From: Temnopleurus reevesii
Taxonomy: Eukaryota > Echinodermata > Echinoidea > Temnopleuroida > Temnopleuridae
Direction: 5' to 3'
NCBI GenBank assembly: GCA_036244855.1
Contig: BQKZ01003010.1
Coordinates: 48,779 to 60,573 of the forward strand
Length of the DNA: 11,795 bases
In this document: positions 1 to 8,638 of the stretch, one piece after another
How the letters are laid out: each line of letters begins with the position of its first letter
Position numbering within the stretch: position 1 is the first letter of the stretch
Program-made: the position numbers and the translations under genes
Notes under the pieces: model-generated
Told to the model about the DNA's origin: nothing
The model's input: only the letters and a program-made list of their open reading frames with translations
The model's database searches: none

Positions 1-32
<32 letters not shown>

Positions 33-50
33 AGAAAAAAAAGCTGGGCT
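1..50. repeat. poly-A run at the window edge
   Basis: The window opens with 31 A in a row, then a short break and another A run to about position 42. A retroposon tail (plus-strand sense) cut by the window edge is one explanation, and a simple homopolymer is another. No element body can be seen because it would lie outside the window. Confidence 0.6.
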
Positions 51-476
51 GACGCAGGCTAAAAGCGCAAAGGTGTGCATTTGTATTTGTAATTCATTCT
101 CCAATCAATAAAAAGACATATAAGATATACAAAATTCATACTACAAAATCAGAAAACATCCGACAAATTTACATACGTAAATGACAATTTGTAATTAGGA
201 AGACTGGATGAAATGCCCTTTGAGAGGAATGAAAACAAATACATTTTTTCTAACAAGAGGTCCTGATAAAACAACAAAAATAATTATGGCAAGTCACGTG
301 TGTGAGTTGTCATTTAAGTAAAAATGTAAGAGGTTTTACAAAACAAAATATATTTACAAAATACTTCTGAAGGAAGGACGGAACTGAAAACATAATCGTT
401 ATCGATATCGTAAGATTAATCTTTGGGAAGTTAATGAACGTGCTACGTCTATTATTCCGAAAAAAAAAAGAGTTGA

Positions 477-1526
477 CATGCAAAAGGCCCTAAATCCATT
501 TTTGGTCAATGGGCATGTTTTAGCATACCTAGACAGATATCATGCGCCTAAAACTGACTTAGCCAGTTAGCTCTGACCCTAAAAAAGTTTCAGGAAGTAT
601 ACAAAATATGGACATGAAATGTACGTCTTTATGCGAAAGGGCCTAAATCCAAAACTCTTTTCATGCAAAAGGCCCTAAATCCATTCTATAGCGCTTGTTT
701 CCTGAATGGCTGAAGTCAAACATTGACTGGAGTAAAAGGTATAGATGTAACAAACAATTCTATGGACAAGAAAGAAATTGGGAATGAAATTAAACAAATT
801 TATGCAGAAATATCGGCTAAAATATGGCTGGTTTTCTTCATTATGCTAATTGTAGGCCCATGTGTACACTTTCAGGTATGAAGTGCATACATACCCCCAT
901 ACTAGTGAAAATGAACCAGTGAATTATTGTAACATACAGTATATCTTTTATTTCTTGACATTTCGTAATGAATTTGTCGCTAAAGTTAAACAAAAATGTG
1001 CGTACATTTTTGTTTAAATACCCTTTTTTTCAGAGGCAAAAGTAACCACTTTACTCCATTCAGTTACGTGTAATAACAATGCAGACCATCAACAACTGTT
1101 ATTTACTTTATAATGGACACAATATTTATTACATTTCATGTTGTTGGTACTTTAGGCAGAAGTTGTAGAAATCAATTGTGCAAATTTAACATAAAGAATA
1201 ACATTAATTGGAAGCGCATGAGATGAGAAAGACAGTTTTTGTACATGTTACAGATAGTGAACTGCTCGGGATTTTTCATGCAAAAGGGCCTAATTCCAAC
1301 TTTTCATGCAAAAGGGCCTAGATCCTCGAAAATCAATTTCATAAAAAAATCATTTAAAATCCAAATCATCTGCAGGATTTTTGTAATTTGTCATTTTGTT
1401 ACCCATATCAATGACTCCTAAACATGTTACAAAATATTTTCCAATGGAAGCTTAGAATTATGTGAAATAAAAAAAAATCCTAATTTACGGAGAATGAGCC
1501 AAGGTGGAATTAGGGCCTTTTGCATG
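477..1526. repeat. six-copy 21-bp dispersed motif family
   Basis: Six near-identical 21-bp motifs, core ATGCAAAAGGSCCTAAWTCC preceded by C, lie within 1.05 kb. Plus-orientation copies are at 477-497, 631-650 (C absent, one base changed in the A run), 662-682, 1277-1297 and 1305-1325. One inverted copy is at 1506-1526. Two pairs are closely spaced (31 bp and 28 bp) and several copies are preceded by a short T run. The sequence between copies is unrelated, so this is neither an ordinary tandem array nor a CRISPR array. Candidate explanations are subterminal binding repeats of a DNA transposon, a clustered protein-binding site, or a sequence-specific small duplicating repeat. In the sense of the neighbouring gene the motif reads GGATTTAGGGCCTTTTGCAT. 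Confidence 0.8.
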
Positions 1527-1611
1527 TTAGCTCTTCAACTATGAACGGACGGAAATTGTGATGCATAAAATAAAGACCACGGTGTATTGAAAATAAAATG
1601 TTAAACAAACA

Positions 1612-1617
1612 TTTATT
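1612..1617 (-). promoter_or_regulatory. possible polyadenylation signal AATAAA for the NHL gene
   Basis: On the minus strand this reads AATAAA, about 400 nt past the TAA at 2019. The spacing is plausible for a 3' UTR. The hexamer is common in DNA this AT-rich, and another lies at 1125-1130, so the assignment is tentative. Confidence 0.25.
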
Positions 1618-2018
1618 TTTTCTATTTCAATCAAGGATCATTTTTCATATGTAAAAACAAACCATGATGTTGCCCCGCAGATGCAGATATAATTGACAGA
1701 TCTGTGTTGGAAGAAGTAAACAAAGGTATTTCCACTCTGCATTAGAAGATTTTCTTGTAATACAATCTTACAAAGTTGCTTTAGTATCAGCCAGTTGGCT
1801 TAAAACCTCATCGTAAGATACAATCGACTCAAATAGCTTACAACGCATAATTCACATACTGTAGTACCCTTAATTTATAGCGCTACAGGCGTAGGCCTAC
1901 AGTAATGAGTCACGGAGCCGTGGCGATTAACACAGAGTGTTGATAAACGCTCCATACTTTTGCAACTTTCAAGTGAACAATGAACGGAGAGAGGTACATG
2001 TATTGTGTTCAAAACTTC

Positions 2019-2663
2019 TTAATTGGTATTAGCAAGTAATGCATTCAATGGAATGAACTGGACTCGCCCATTGTTCATGTCACACACAGACAGATAGCCG
2101 CAAGATATGAACGCAATGCCACGTGGGGACTAAAATTCACCATCGCCACTTCCCTGTCGACCAAAAGTTCCTTTCACCTTCAGGTCATCATCAACAATCA
2201 CAAGACGATGACTGGCATCATCTGCGACAACTGCGCCTTGGTACCCCGGCAGCCAGGCCACACCAGTCGGTCTGATAGTGATGCTGTCTCCTGTGCAATG
2301 TTTGTCGGTTCTTGACTCAAGTGGTGCTTCCAGTTCAGCGCGTTTCGGTGGACCAGCCGCGGCATCGGTGCGCGCGAGAATAACCGCGCTGTTGCTATAG
2401 TCACTCACAAGTATACGATCCCCCGTGCCGTTGACCGATATGAAATACGGATTTGATGGAACTTCGGTCGGCTTGCCTAGAGCGATTGCTGTTGCGGTTG
2501 GCCTTTGGTCATTTACATCTTTTAGGTCCAACATCTGTACGCAATGGTTTCCCTGGTCACAGACGAAGATCCGATGACCTTGTGAATACGTCACACCACG
2601 TGGGTCCGTTTTGTCTGGAAGTTTTAAGCTATGCAGTCGCGTTCCACCGTTGAAGATAAGGAC
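2019..2663 (-). CDS. NHL-repeat protein, last exon (propeller blades 3-6, in-frame TAG)
   Basis: This is the terminal coding exon of an NHL-repeat protein. NHL repeats form beta-propellers that bind RNA or protein in TRIM2/TRIM3/TRIM71/Brat-type proteins. The exon begins after a pyrimidine-rich acceptor ending TTATTTCAG (AG at 2665-2664), in phase 0. Four repeats are visible: DPRGVTYSQGHRIFVCDQGN, then PYFISVNGTGDRILVSDYSN, then PTGVAWLPGYQGAVVADDAS, then SPRGIAFISCGYLSVCDMNN. Each has the family's P-x-G-hydrophobic start and (V/S)-(C/A/S)-D core. Between blades 5 and 6 the linker FGRQGSGDGEF has the usual form but is followed by TAG (2132-2130). The same frame stays open for 36 more codons, encodes blade 6, and ends at TAA (2021-2019). 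A strict reading therefore stops at 2130 and loses the last blade. The NHL family call is firm. The specific orthologue is not recognised, and no RING or B-box is seen in this window. Confidence 0.85.
2130..2132 (-). other. in-frame TAG interrupting the sixth NHL repeat
   Basis: On the minus strand the codons run GAT GGT GAA TTT TAG TCC CCA. The residues GDGEF before it and SPRGIA after it are what an uninterrupted NHL repeat normally shows, usually with one residue in between. A single C-to-T change from CAG (Gln) would create this codon. A nonsense mutation, a base-calling error, readthrough, or A-to-I editing to Trp are all possible. The following TCC is not a known strong readthrough context. 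Confidence 0.8.
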
Positions 2664-2992
2664 CTGAAATAAGCAACAAAAATATATTTGGTTACAGTTG
2701 CTCTTTCCCCTCTTCCCTTTGAAAGTTGACTTCTTACTCATTGAAACTAATATGCCTTTACCCTCTTTTACATGTTTAAAACCTAGAAAATGATGCAAAA
2801 ATTGAGAATGAGCCAATATGGAAGTTTAGATTTCCTTCGTCACAGTCACTGTTAACCGGAAGTAAAGGTCAACCAATGACAACACGTCTACTGCTTTTGT
2901 TCGTACACTCCCCAAATTAGTTTCGACTTCAGTCGACTAGTTCCAGCATACGTCACAATGGCATACACACCAGTGACACATGCTCATCTATG

Positions 2993-3047
2993 GACTCGTC
3001 ACAGATTGGGAGGGCTCCAGAGAGTATTGAGGGCTCGTCTCAGATTA
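2993..3047 (+). repeat. short direct repeat in the intron
   Basis: GGACTCGTCACAGATT (2993-3008) recurs as GGGCTCGTCTCAGATT (3032-3047), 39 bp apart with two mismatches. It is a small local duplication with no evident function. Confidence 0.4.
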
Positions 3048-3370
3048 TTCAGATTGGTGACGTAACAATGCGCAGCTGCGCGCAAAATGTAACATCGATG
3101 TCGATTTTTTTTTTATTCAAATTGTAATTACGTATTATAAAAACAATATGGAAAAGCAATATTTTAATGGCCACAAAATAGCAAACATAATTACTGTCTG
3201 TCAGGGGTCATTCCATATTCTGGGGTATCAATACGATATCATTTAAAACTTCTTTTGAATTTTACCTGCAGAGTCCAAACAGGGGCCCTTTTGTTTGAAA
3301 GTAAGATTTACAGGTGTCTTTGACATTTCCACAATTTATATTGTATCAAATGTGCATGTTTAGGAAATCG

Positions 3371-3803
3371 ATTTCCCTCCCTCTTTTAGCCCGCTTCTTC
3401 CCTCTCTCTCCCCCCGCTCTCTTTCACTTCCCTCTCTCTGAATGTATACCTCTTTCTTTTTGCTTTGTTTCCGCTCTCTATCGTAACAGTGAAATGTAAA
3501 AATGACTTATAAGAATTACTCGTTATTTTTCGCTCAATGCCACATCTTAGTAACATGTTTTTCAAAGCCCTTATGTTAGATTAAAATATTAATTCCTAAT
3601 TGTAAATATCAAATCAAGGTTTTGATAGAGTTGTATTCCCCTACATTCTGTGAGTGGTCAATTCTATTTCGCTGTTCAATCATTCATTTTTCATTGTATG
3701 TATTCTTGTATAAAATTATGTATTTGCAATTCGGCCATTAGGCCGCGAAAAAATATTGTGATTTAAACCGTTTTGAATAAATAAATAAATAAATAAATAA
3801 AAG
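3371..3803 (+). mobile_element. 5'-truncated LINE-like 3' tail with hairpin and (AAAT)n end
   Basis: A C/T-rich tract (about 3371-3480) is followed by AT-rich sequence, then a hairpin CGGCC-ATTA-GGCCG (3732-3745), and finally AATAAATAAATAAATAAA-type tandem repeats (3775-3803). A 3' hairpin just before a short microsatellite tail is typical of several non-LTR retrotransposon families, whose reverse transcriptase recognises the 3' end of the RNA. No reverse transcriptase or endonuclease coding is left, so this would be a dead 3' fragment, antisense within the intron. The left boundary is a guess and no target-site duplication was identified. Confidence 0.5.
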
Positions 3804-3953
3804 AATAATATACGAGGTAATTGATGATTGATTGTACACATGCCTATGAGCAAAGGAAATTCTTATTTTGTACACGGCCTAAAACAGCAGAAATGTTGTC
3901 TGTCGTACGGTAAAGCATTCAAAATTCTAGGGTGTCTATTTGAATCTGGTTTG

Positions 3954-4275
3954 AGTGGTACCTCCTATGTTTGATTCAGACCCAATTTGGGAGCCCTTTT
4001 TGGGGCGTCTGTCGGGCCCTTTTCGGCAGAAAACTTGTCTGGCAAGGTCCATTCAATAATTTGTAGGATAAACCAATGTTATTGGTTACAAGTGGTACCT
4101 ATGATGTTTGATCTAACCCATTTTGGGGCCAATTTTAAATGACCCTAGAGGTTAGCAACAGACAGGTCCCTGCAGACGCCCAGATTCACATGTGCTGGAT
4201 TTAGTCCTATTTGTTTCAATGGCCAGACATTGGTACCTTGTTCGTTTGATCAAAGTGCACTGGGCTCCCTAGCTA
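3954..4275 (+). repeat. decayed ~137-bp tandem repeat, three units
   Basis: The start of the unit recurs at 3954, 4091 and 4229, intervals of 137 and 138 bp. Each has the form AGTGGTACCT, a short variable stretch, GTTTGAT, then an A/C-rich run and a GGG-CC-like block. Units 1 and 2 match best over their first 45 bp. The later parts are strongly diverged, and unit 3 fades after about 45 bp. This looks like an old minisatellite or satellite remnant rather than coding sequence. Confidence 0.55.
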
Positions 4276-5242
4276 GATCATACCAAAGGCGTGAAGCGTG
4301 AAGCTATGATTGTTTTATTGTTGTCAATAAACAAACAAATCAATAATCAATACAATTATGTATATGCATATATCTATTGAAAAATTCGCTGTGTATCTGT
4401 TCGTCATAGAGAATTTTTTTAAGAGAATAAGTATAATGAAGCGACTGCGTTCCGATAAATAATTTTAAAATAAAAGACGTATTTATCACTATTGCTACGA
4501 ATAACATTTTCTATCTGTTCACGTATGGCTCAAGAAGAGTAGCGACACCTTATTCTTCTCATATTTAAGGGCTATAACCCATTATTAAAGGACTATGTTT
4601 TCACTTCCCGTTCTACTTCTTTTAGAATTATGAATATAATATATATAATTATGTAGTCAAGAGAGTAATCTATGTATGAACCAAAATAAGAAGATGTCGA
4701 ACGCGAAGTGATGAAATAATCTCGGATGCATATCTTTACAAGCTTTGATTTTTTCTTGCACATGCCACCAGTTAAAAAGCCTATGTCAATGCTTGATTAT
4801 TTAAATCAACTCCTAGTTTGTAAACGATTGTCTCTTAAATATTTTGTATGCGATTTTCCTTTGTAATTTTGTTCAATTTATGTTTACTCAAAATTTTTGT
4901 TATATTGCTTGCTATCGAAATCGAAAAATATAAAGCAGAATGAAATTTCGGTAGACACTTCAAATGATGAAAGAAAAAATCTCACTTCTCCCATCCTGGA
5001 TCCATGCTTCTAATCAAGTGCCATTGCACGACATATTTTGCTTTGACCTTCCTCCTAAAAGAAACGAAAGCAAGCGCATGCATCCATGTTATAGAACCCA
5101 ATGGAATAATGTATTGTGAAGACTGCAGACCTTCGGACGAATCACTAGCAAACAGTCAAAGGCAAAACAGCCTGACTATAAACATGAAGTGATTATGCTT
5201 ATTATCCACCATATACAAACGAAAATATATCAAAGAACCCAC

Positions 5243-6058
5243 CTTCTTTTGAAAGGAATCAGAAACGGCAAGATATTTTCCAGCAACATTAGCTACGTCA
5301 AATACCCCATCGGTCTTAACTGTATCGCCGTCATCATTCGAGACTGTTATCTCATGGGTGACTTTCTTGGTCAGTCCAACATGAAGAATCATACCCTGAT
5401 TGCAGTCTACAACGTGCACAGCGGTAACACTCTCCTCATTTCCACTACCACCACCAATTTACGGGGCAGATACCGCAGGGTCTTTTTAGTCTACCGGCAT
5501 CCACCACCAAAATCTGACGTTTGACTTTGTGGAATGTGGAATTATTTGATTTCTCAGTTCGGGGCTCTGTTTTCAGGAGGTTGGGGTGAATTATAACGGC
5601 TGCCCCTCTCAGAGGCTTCGTTGACCGTTCCCCCTGTCAGTGTTTGTGGCTGCATTGGATTGGTAATCTCCGGAAGGTGGTTAGAATCCTCAAAACCTCC
5701 TCCAACACCGGCACAAGTTGCCCCATGGACTTTTTGGGGTTGTTGGCCATTTTCGGAGGTCTGTTGGACTTGTACTCCGGTCGGACATTCTGTGGTCGGT
5801 GATACAGGATTGCCGATCTCCGGAAGGAAGTTTGGCTGCTGGAACTCAGAGCGGTCACGTTGGGTCACGCCACTCTGATCTTGGTAGAGACTCCTCGTCC
5901 TTAGTACCTGAACTCTGGACAATACTCTGCTGGACTGCAATATCTTCCAGATGCTCGAGTTTCTCCAGCTCCTTCTTGACAAGTTCTTTTTTGTTGCAGA
6001 TGGGGACTCGATGATCTATCTGCTTGGTGGTCAAAAATGAGCCGAAATCGTTAGCCAT
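5243..6058 (-). CDS. NHL-repeat protein, first exon seen (N-terminus, linker, blades 1-2; frameshifted)
   Basis: The likely start is the ATG at 6058-6056 (MANDFGSFLTTKQ), with G at -3 and G at +4. An in-frame ATG at 6142 is the alternative; its extra sequence looks less like protein, and a stop lies just upstream of it. In order: a short charged helix (KKELVKKELEKLEHLED) that could form a coiled coil; a Pro/Gln/Asn-rich linker with two related motifs, NFLPEIGNPVSP and NHLPEITNPMQP, exactly 150 nt apart; then blade 1 (RPCGICPV to AVHVVDCNQG) and blade 2 (DGVFDVANVAGKYLAVSDS). No single frame covers this. The coding-like frame changes near 5862-5864, 5561-5564 and 5458-5460, each time as if one base too many were present in a G/C or A/T run. 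The three shifts add up to three bases and restore the frame used at the donor. As written the exon is disrupted. RING, B-box and filamin domains are not visible here, though earlier exons could lie further upstream. Confidence 0.7.
5659..5835 (-). repeat. 150-nt spaced internal repeat in the linker
   Basis: The DNA around 5659-5680 and 5809-5830 shares GGATT, a variable block, then ATCTCCGGAAGG, at an exact spacing of 150 nt (50 codons). It encodes the paired motifs LPEIGNP and LPEITNP. The protein-level similarity extends weakly into a Gln/Asn/Pro-rich stretch after each motif, suggesting an old duplication of a 50-residue linker unit. Confidence 0.5.
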
Positions 6059-7088
6059 GTCTAGTCTGGTTGGAACGTTAAAAACAGCTTTAAAACAATT
6101 CAATGACACGTAGAAAGCAAAATGATCGGGTCCGGTTAACATGCGATGTCTTTACCCCCGCAAATCAAAATGCCATTTGCAAAACCTTGAAACTTGTTTT
6201 AGGTTGATACCGATGTTGCAATAATCACTATTTTCCTTTGAGAAATTGGAGCTTGATTTCTTGCAGTTCACTTACTTCAGAGGGGTATACTATTGTGATG
6301 AATCCCCACGGGTGGTAGTTGTCATGACGAAACTATCAAAGTTTGTTGGCCTATATTCTTTTCCGAATGCGCAGTTATATTAGTGTCACGAATAGATAAA
6401 GTGAACCCAGCGCAAATTGAAATCATTTAAGTATGTCTGTGCGAAAAATTTACTGGAGGAGGCCGGGCTTTTTTTTATCTGGCAGAAACCAACTGGAATC
6501 AGTTTTATCCAAGCGTGTCCCCACGATGCTTATAGTTCCATCTTGCTTATAGACTAGTATGCTCCCGGATTCCCCCTTTGAGTGATGTAATACCTAAATA
6601 CAACATTGGCGCCTCATGCTGCCCATATATCTCTGGTCATGTTGGTGCTCTCCCGTATGCGCGTATAGATATAGATGAACACAGTGAAAGCAGAGACAGG
6701 TAGACGCAGAGGGCGGTATTCTTTATACGATTTATTCGCCAATTGTGCTTCTTTCGCTATAATACCTCGAACACACTCTTTTATCCAGATGCTGAATGAA
6801 CCCCAAATCCAGGGAGGCCCCATAACGTAAAACTTTCCAATCGATCGCATGATTGATCGTTTTGCGATTAATTGCAATCTGTTTAATGTTACAGGCCCCA
6901 GAAATTCTTCCATATTATTTTTATGTGTATTTTAGAATCAAAAGAGGTAATGCCACCAAGCTTACTCAATATCTTTTCCGATTCAACGAAAAAAAAAAAT
7001 CGCGATTAATATTTATTCAAATATTAAATGAATTCAAATTAACACAGCAGAATTCGAACAATAACTATCGCATTTGCCCATGCACTTA
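6059..7088. other. non-coding region upstream of the NHL gene
   Basis: A possible acceptor (AACCAG|AC, AG at 6067-6066) sits eight bases before the proposed start, so the first exon seen may not be the first exon of the gene. No clear TATA element or CpG-rich core was found. A 99-codon minus-strand open frame (6614-6913) has no recognisable domain. The stretch 6950-7080 is AT-rich with an A run and nothing else notable. Confidence 0.5.
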
Positions 7089-7175
7089 GGAGGTGTTGTT
7101 CAAAATATGGAATTGATTGCAAGTTACAGTTGATCGGAACATGCACTTCACAATTTGCAGTTTATTTTGGAAAAC
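7089..7175 (-). mobile_element. diverged MITE remnant at the left edge of the repeat complex
   Basis: The pieces GGTGTTGTTCAAAA, GATTGCAAGT, GTTGATCGGAAC and ACAATTTGCAGTT occur in the same order as in the reverse complement of the intact 160-bp MITE at 10184-10343, with the middle shortened and the far terminal repeat missing. Its right portion overlaps the start of duplicated copy A. I infer an older, internally deleted relative. Confidence 0.45.
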
Positions 7176-7525
7176 GACCCCTTAGATTGTTATGTATCAT
7201 TAAATGGGATATTTTATCAATCCCACGTATCAAACCCTTCACCCAACATATCAAATGTTTGAAAAAATGCAAAGGTCATAATCAAAGCTCAGTGGGGCAC
7301 ACCATTGTGAGGCACAAGACTCAATGATTTTCATTAATCAAATTATTAATTTTTTCTGTTCATTCTATTTTATTTTCCTCTTGTTTTCTTACGCCAAAAT
7401 GTTATTGTTTAAGTGAGCACGCTGACTAACGGTTTAAGATATGAATTAAAGCAAAATGTACCAAAAGATAATGAAAACTTCTGGCCACGACAATGAATGT
7501 GCGTAGGCTCATACAAACATTTATA

Positions 7526-7762
7526 CCGGACATGTGTGACTCAGTAGTAGAGTGTCTGCCCCATGAATGAAAGGTCGTGGGTTCGATCCCCGGCCGAGTC
7601 ATATCAAAAACCTAAAAAATGGGACCATCTGCCTTCTTACCAGGCGCTAGGCATTTAAGGATTGAGAAGGGCAATAATAACTTCATGTTATGCAGGGTCC
7701 GTGGAAGAACAGCTTACAGCTGAAAGTGGCTACCCTGGGTCTATAAGAGGTATTATTATTAT
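7526..7762 (+). mobile_element. tRNA-derived SINE 1
   Basis: The head is tRNA-like: an A-box TGACTCAGTAGTAGAG at 7536-7551 and a B-box GGTTCGATCCC near 7580, spaced as in RNA polymerase III internal promoters. The acceptor stem is only partly paired, so it is not a working tRNA. A non-tRNA body follows, ending in GTGGCTACCCTGGGTCTATA and an (ATT)n tail at about 7751-7762. The element is absent at the equivalent place in copy B, which confirms insertion after the duplication or its loss from B. The exact left end and target-site duplication are blurred by the ATT-rich surroundings. Confidence 0.8.
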
Positions 7763-8012
7763 GGGAGCGTCGTGGTGTAGTGGTTCGGACTCTCGCCTCT
7801 TAACTAGAGGGTCGGTGGTTCGAATCTTTCCCAGGGCGTTAATTTCCTTCAGCAAGAAATTTACCCATAGTGTGCTGCACTCAACCCAGGTGAGGTGAAT
7901 GGAATTTATTCTTCTAAATTGGCAGCTATGCTATGGCCGGGTAATAATATTAGACAATTTGTCTCGCGCCTCTGAATAGGTGACTAGAGAGATGGCGTGT
8001 TTAAATGCTACA

Positions 8013-8055
<43 letters not shown>
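7763..8055 (+). mobile_element. tRNA-derived SINE 2, inserted at the tail of SINE 1
   Basis: The head (7763-7838) starts GGGAGCGTCGTGGTGTAGTG, has a B-box GGTTCGAATCT, and has an anticodon-loop-like CTCTTAA whose central triplet would be CTT. The anticodon stem is weakened, so it is a SINE head and not an active tRNA-Lys gene. The body includes AACCCAGGTGAGGTGAATGG, a conserved-looking block that I associate with SINEs of marine invertebrates, and it ends in a long (ATT)n tail (about 8014-8054). Because it begins immediately after the ATT tail of SINE 1, it either inserted into that tail or the two moved as a composite. Confidence 0.8.
8014..8054 (+). repeat. (ATT)n microsatellite, SINE tail
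   Basis: A run of about thirteen ATT units forms the 3' tail of SINE 2 and ends where the duplicated unit resumes (AGTTGTCCTAGGC). Its length is likely to vary between individuals. Confidence 0.9.
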
Positions 8056-8638
8056 TAGTTGTCCTAGGCAAATGATTCACACATCGACTTAAGGCAAACC
8101 CAGAGAAATTGTGCACAGCGCCCTCACACGTACATGAGGCATAGAGCTAGGGCGAGTTGGCCGAAAGGGTGTTTGCAGGCCTGTTGTGGCTATATCAGAC
8201 ACATCCTCCTATCTGTCTCTCTAAAGCATTCTACTTATAAAAACAGTTACTACACATCATGAGCTGTCTTAGCATTTAGCAAGCGTACGTCAAATGATTT
8301 TCATTCAATTTATGATAGGTGAACTGAACGTGATCGTAGCTTAATCACAAACTCCCAATTCAGTGGAATTTTCGGCAGATTATAATTTTATTTCATGTTA
8401 TAAGTTTCAAAAACACATTTTAGATGAGGAATCATGTTTAATGAATAATTTTAATTTCACAATATAAATTGAAAAAAAAACAGTAAAGTTTCCATTAAGA
8501 GAAATCTGCGCTCGTTTATGCAAAATAATATACTTATTATTAAAAAAAAAAAAGATGTTAGCGAATAATAAACACACAAACACAATACATTACGTTTCAA
8601 AGGAAACCCCATTTTCTAATCTCGAAAACGTTTGTTAA

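Larger units (their letters stand above)
51..2018. other. AT-rich non-coding region downstream of the NHL gene
   Basis: No reading frame here looks like protein. The only open frame of note (1239-1421, plus) runs across two copies of the 21-bp repeat and is not credible. The stretch probably includes the 3' untranslated region of the minus-strand NHL gene, which ends at 2019, followed by intergenic DNA. Its one structured content is the dispersed 21-bp motif family, listed separately. Confidence 0.6.
2664..5242 (-). other. phase-0 intron of the NHL gene (2579 nt)
   Basis: The donor is AAG|GTGGGT (GT at 5242-5241) and the acceptor is TTATTTCAG| (AG at 2665-2664). Joining the exons gives SDSFQKK then VLIFNGG, which is the expected strand order inside one NHL blade (V-S-D, short loop, V-L-I-F-N), with phase 0 kept on both sides. 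The intron carries a LINE-like tail and a decayed tandem repeat, both listed separately. The rest (about 2666-3370 and 4300-5240) is AT-rich with no gene seen. Confidence 0.85.

Noticed and set aside
477..700. POU/octamer binding sites in the repeated motif
   Set aside because: The ATGCAAAA core resembles the octamer but lacks its final T, and nothing else supports a regulatory role.
477..1526. CRISPR array
   Set aside because: Spacing is irregular (28 to about 600 bp), one copy is inverted, and the DNA is clearly from an animal.
5445..5462. An 18-nt GTAAAT...TAG micro-intron at the third frame change
   Set aside because: Far too short for splicing, and removing 18 nt would not change the frame.
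5189..5524. Plus-strand open frame of 111 codons
   Set aside because: It is the antisense shadow of NHL exon 1, whose minus-strand translation gives clear NHL repeats.
6614..6913. Minus-strand open frame of 99 codons upstream of the NHL gene
   Set aside because: No recognisable domain, no partner exon, and a composition like translated AT-rich DNA. Chance length in this window.
7536..7838. Two functional tRNA genes
   Set aside because: Both have A- and B-boxes, but the acceptor and anticodon stems are weakened, and each is followed by a non-tRNA body and an ATT tail, as in SINEs.
7662..7898. Plus-strand open frame of 78 codons
   Set aside because: It lies wholly within the two SINEs and reads through a tRNA-like head.
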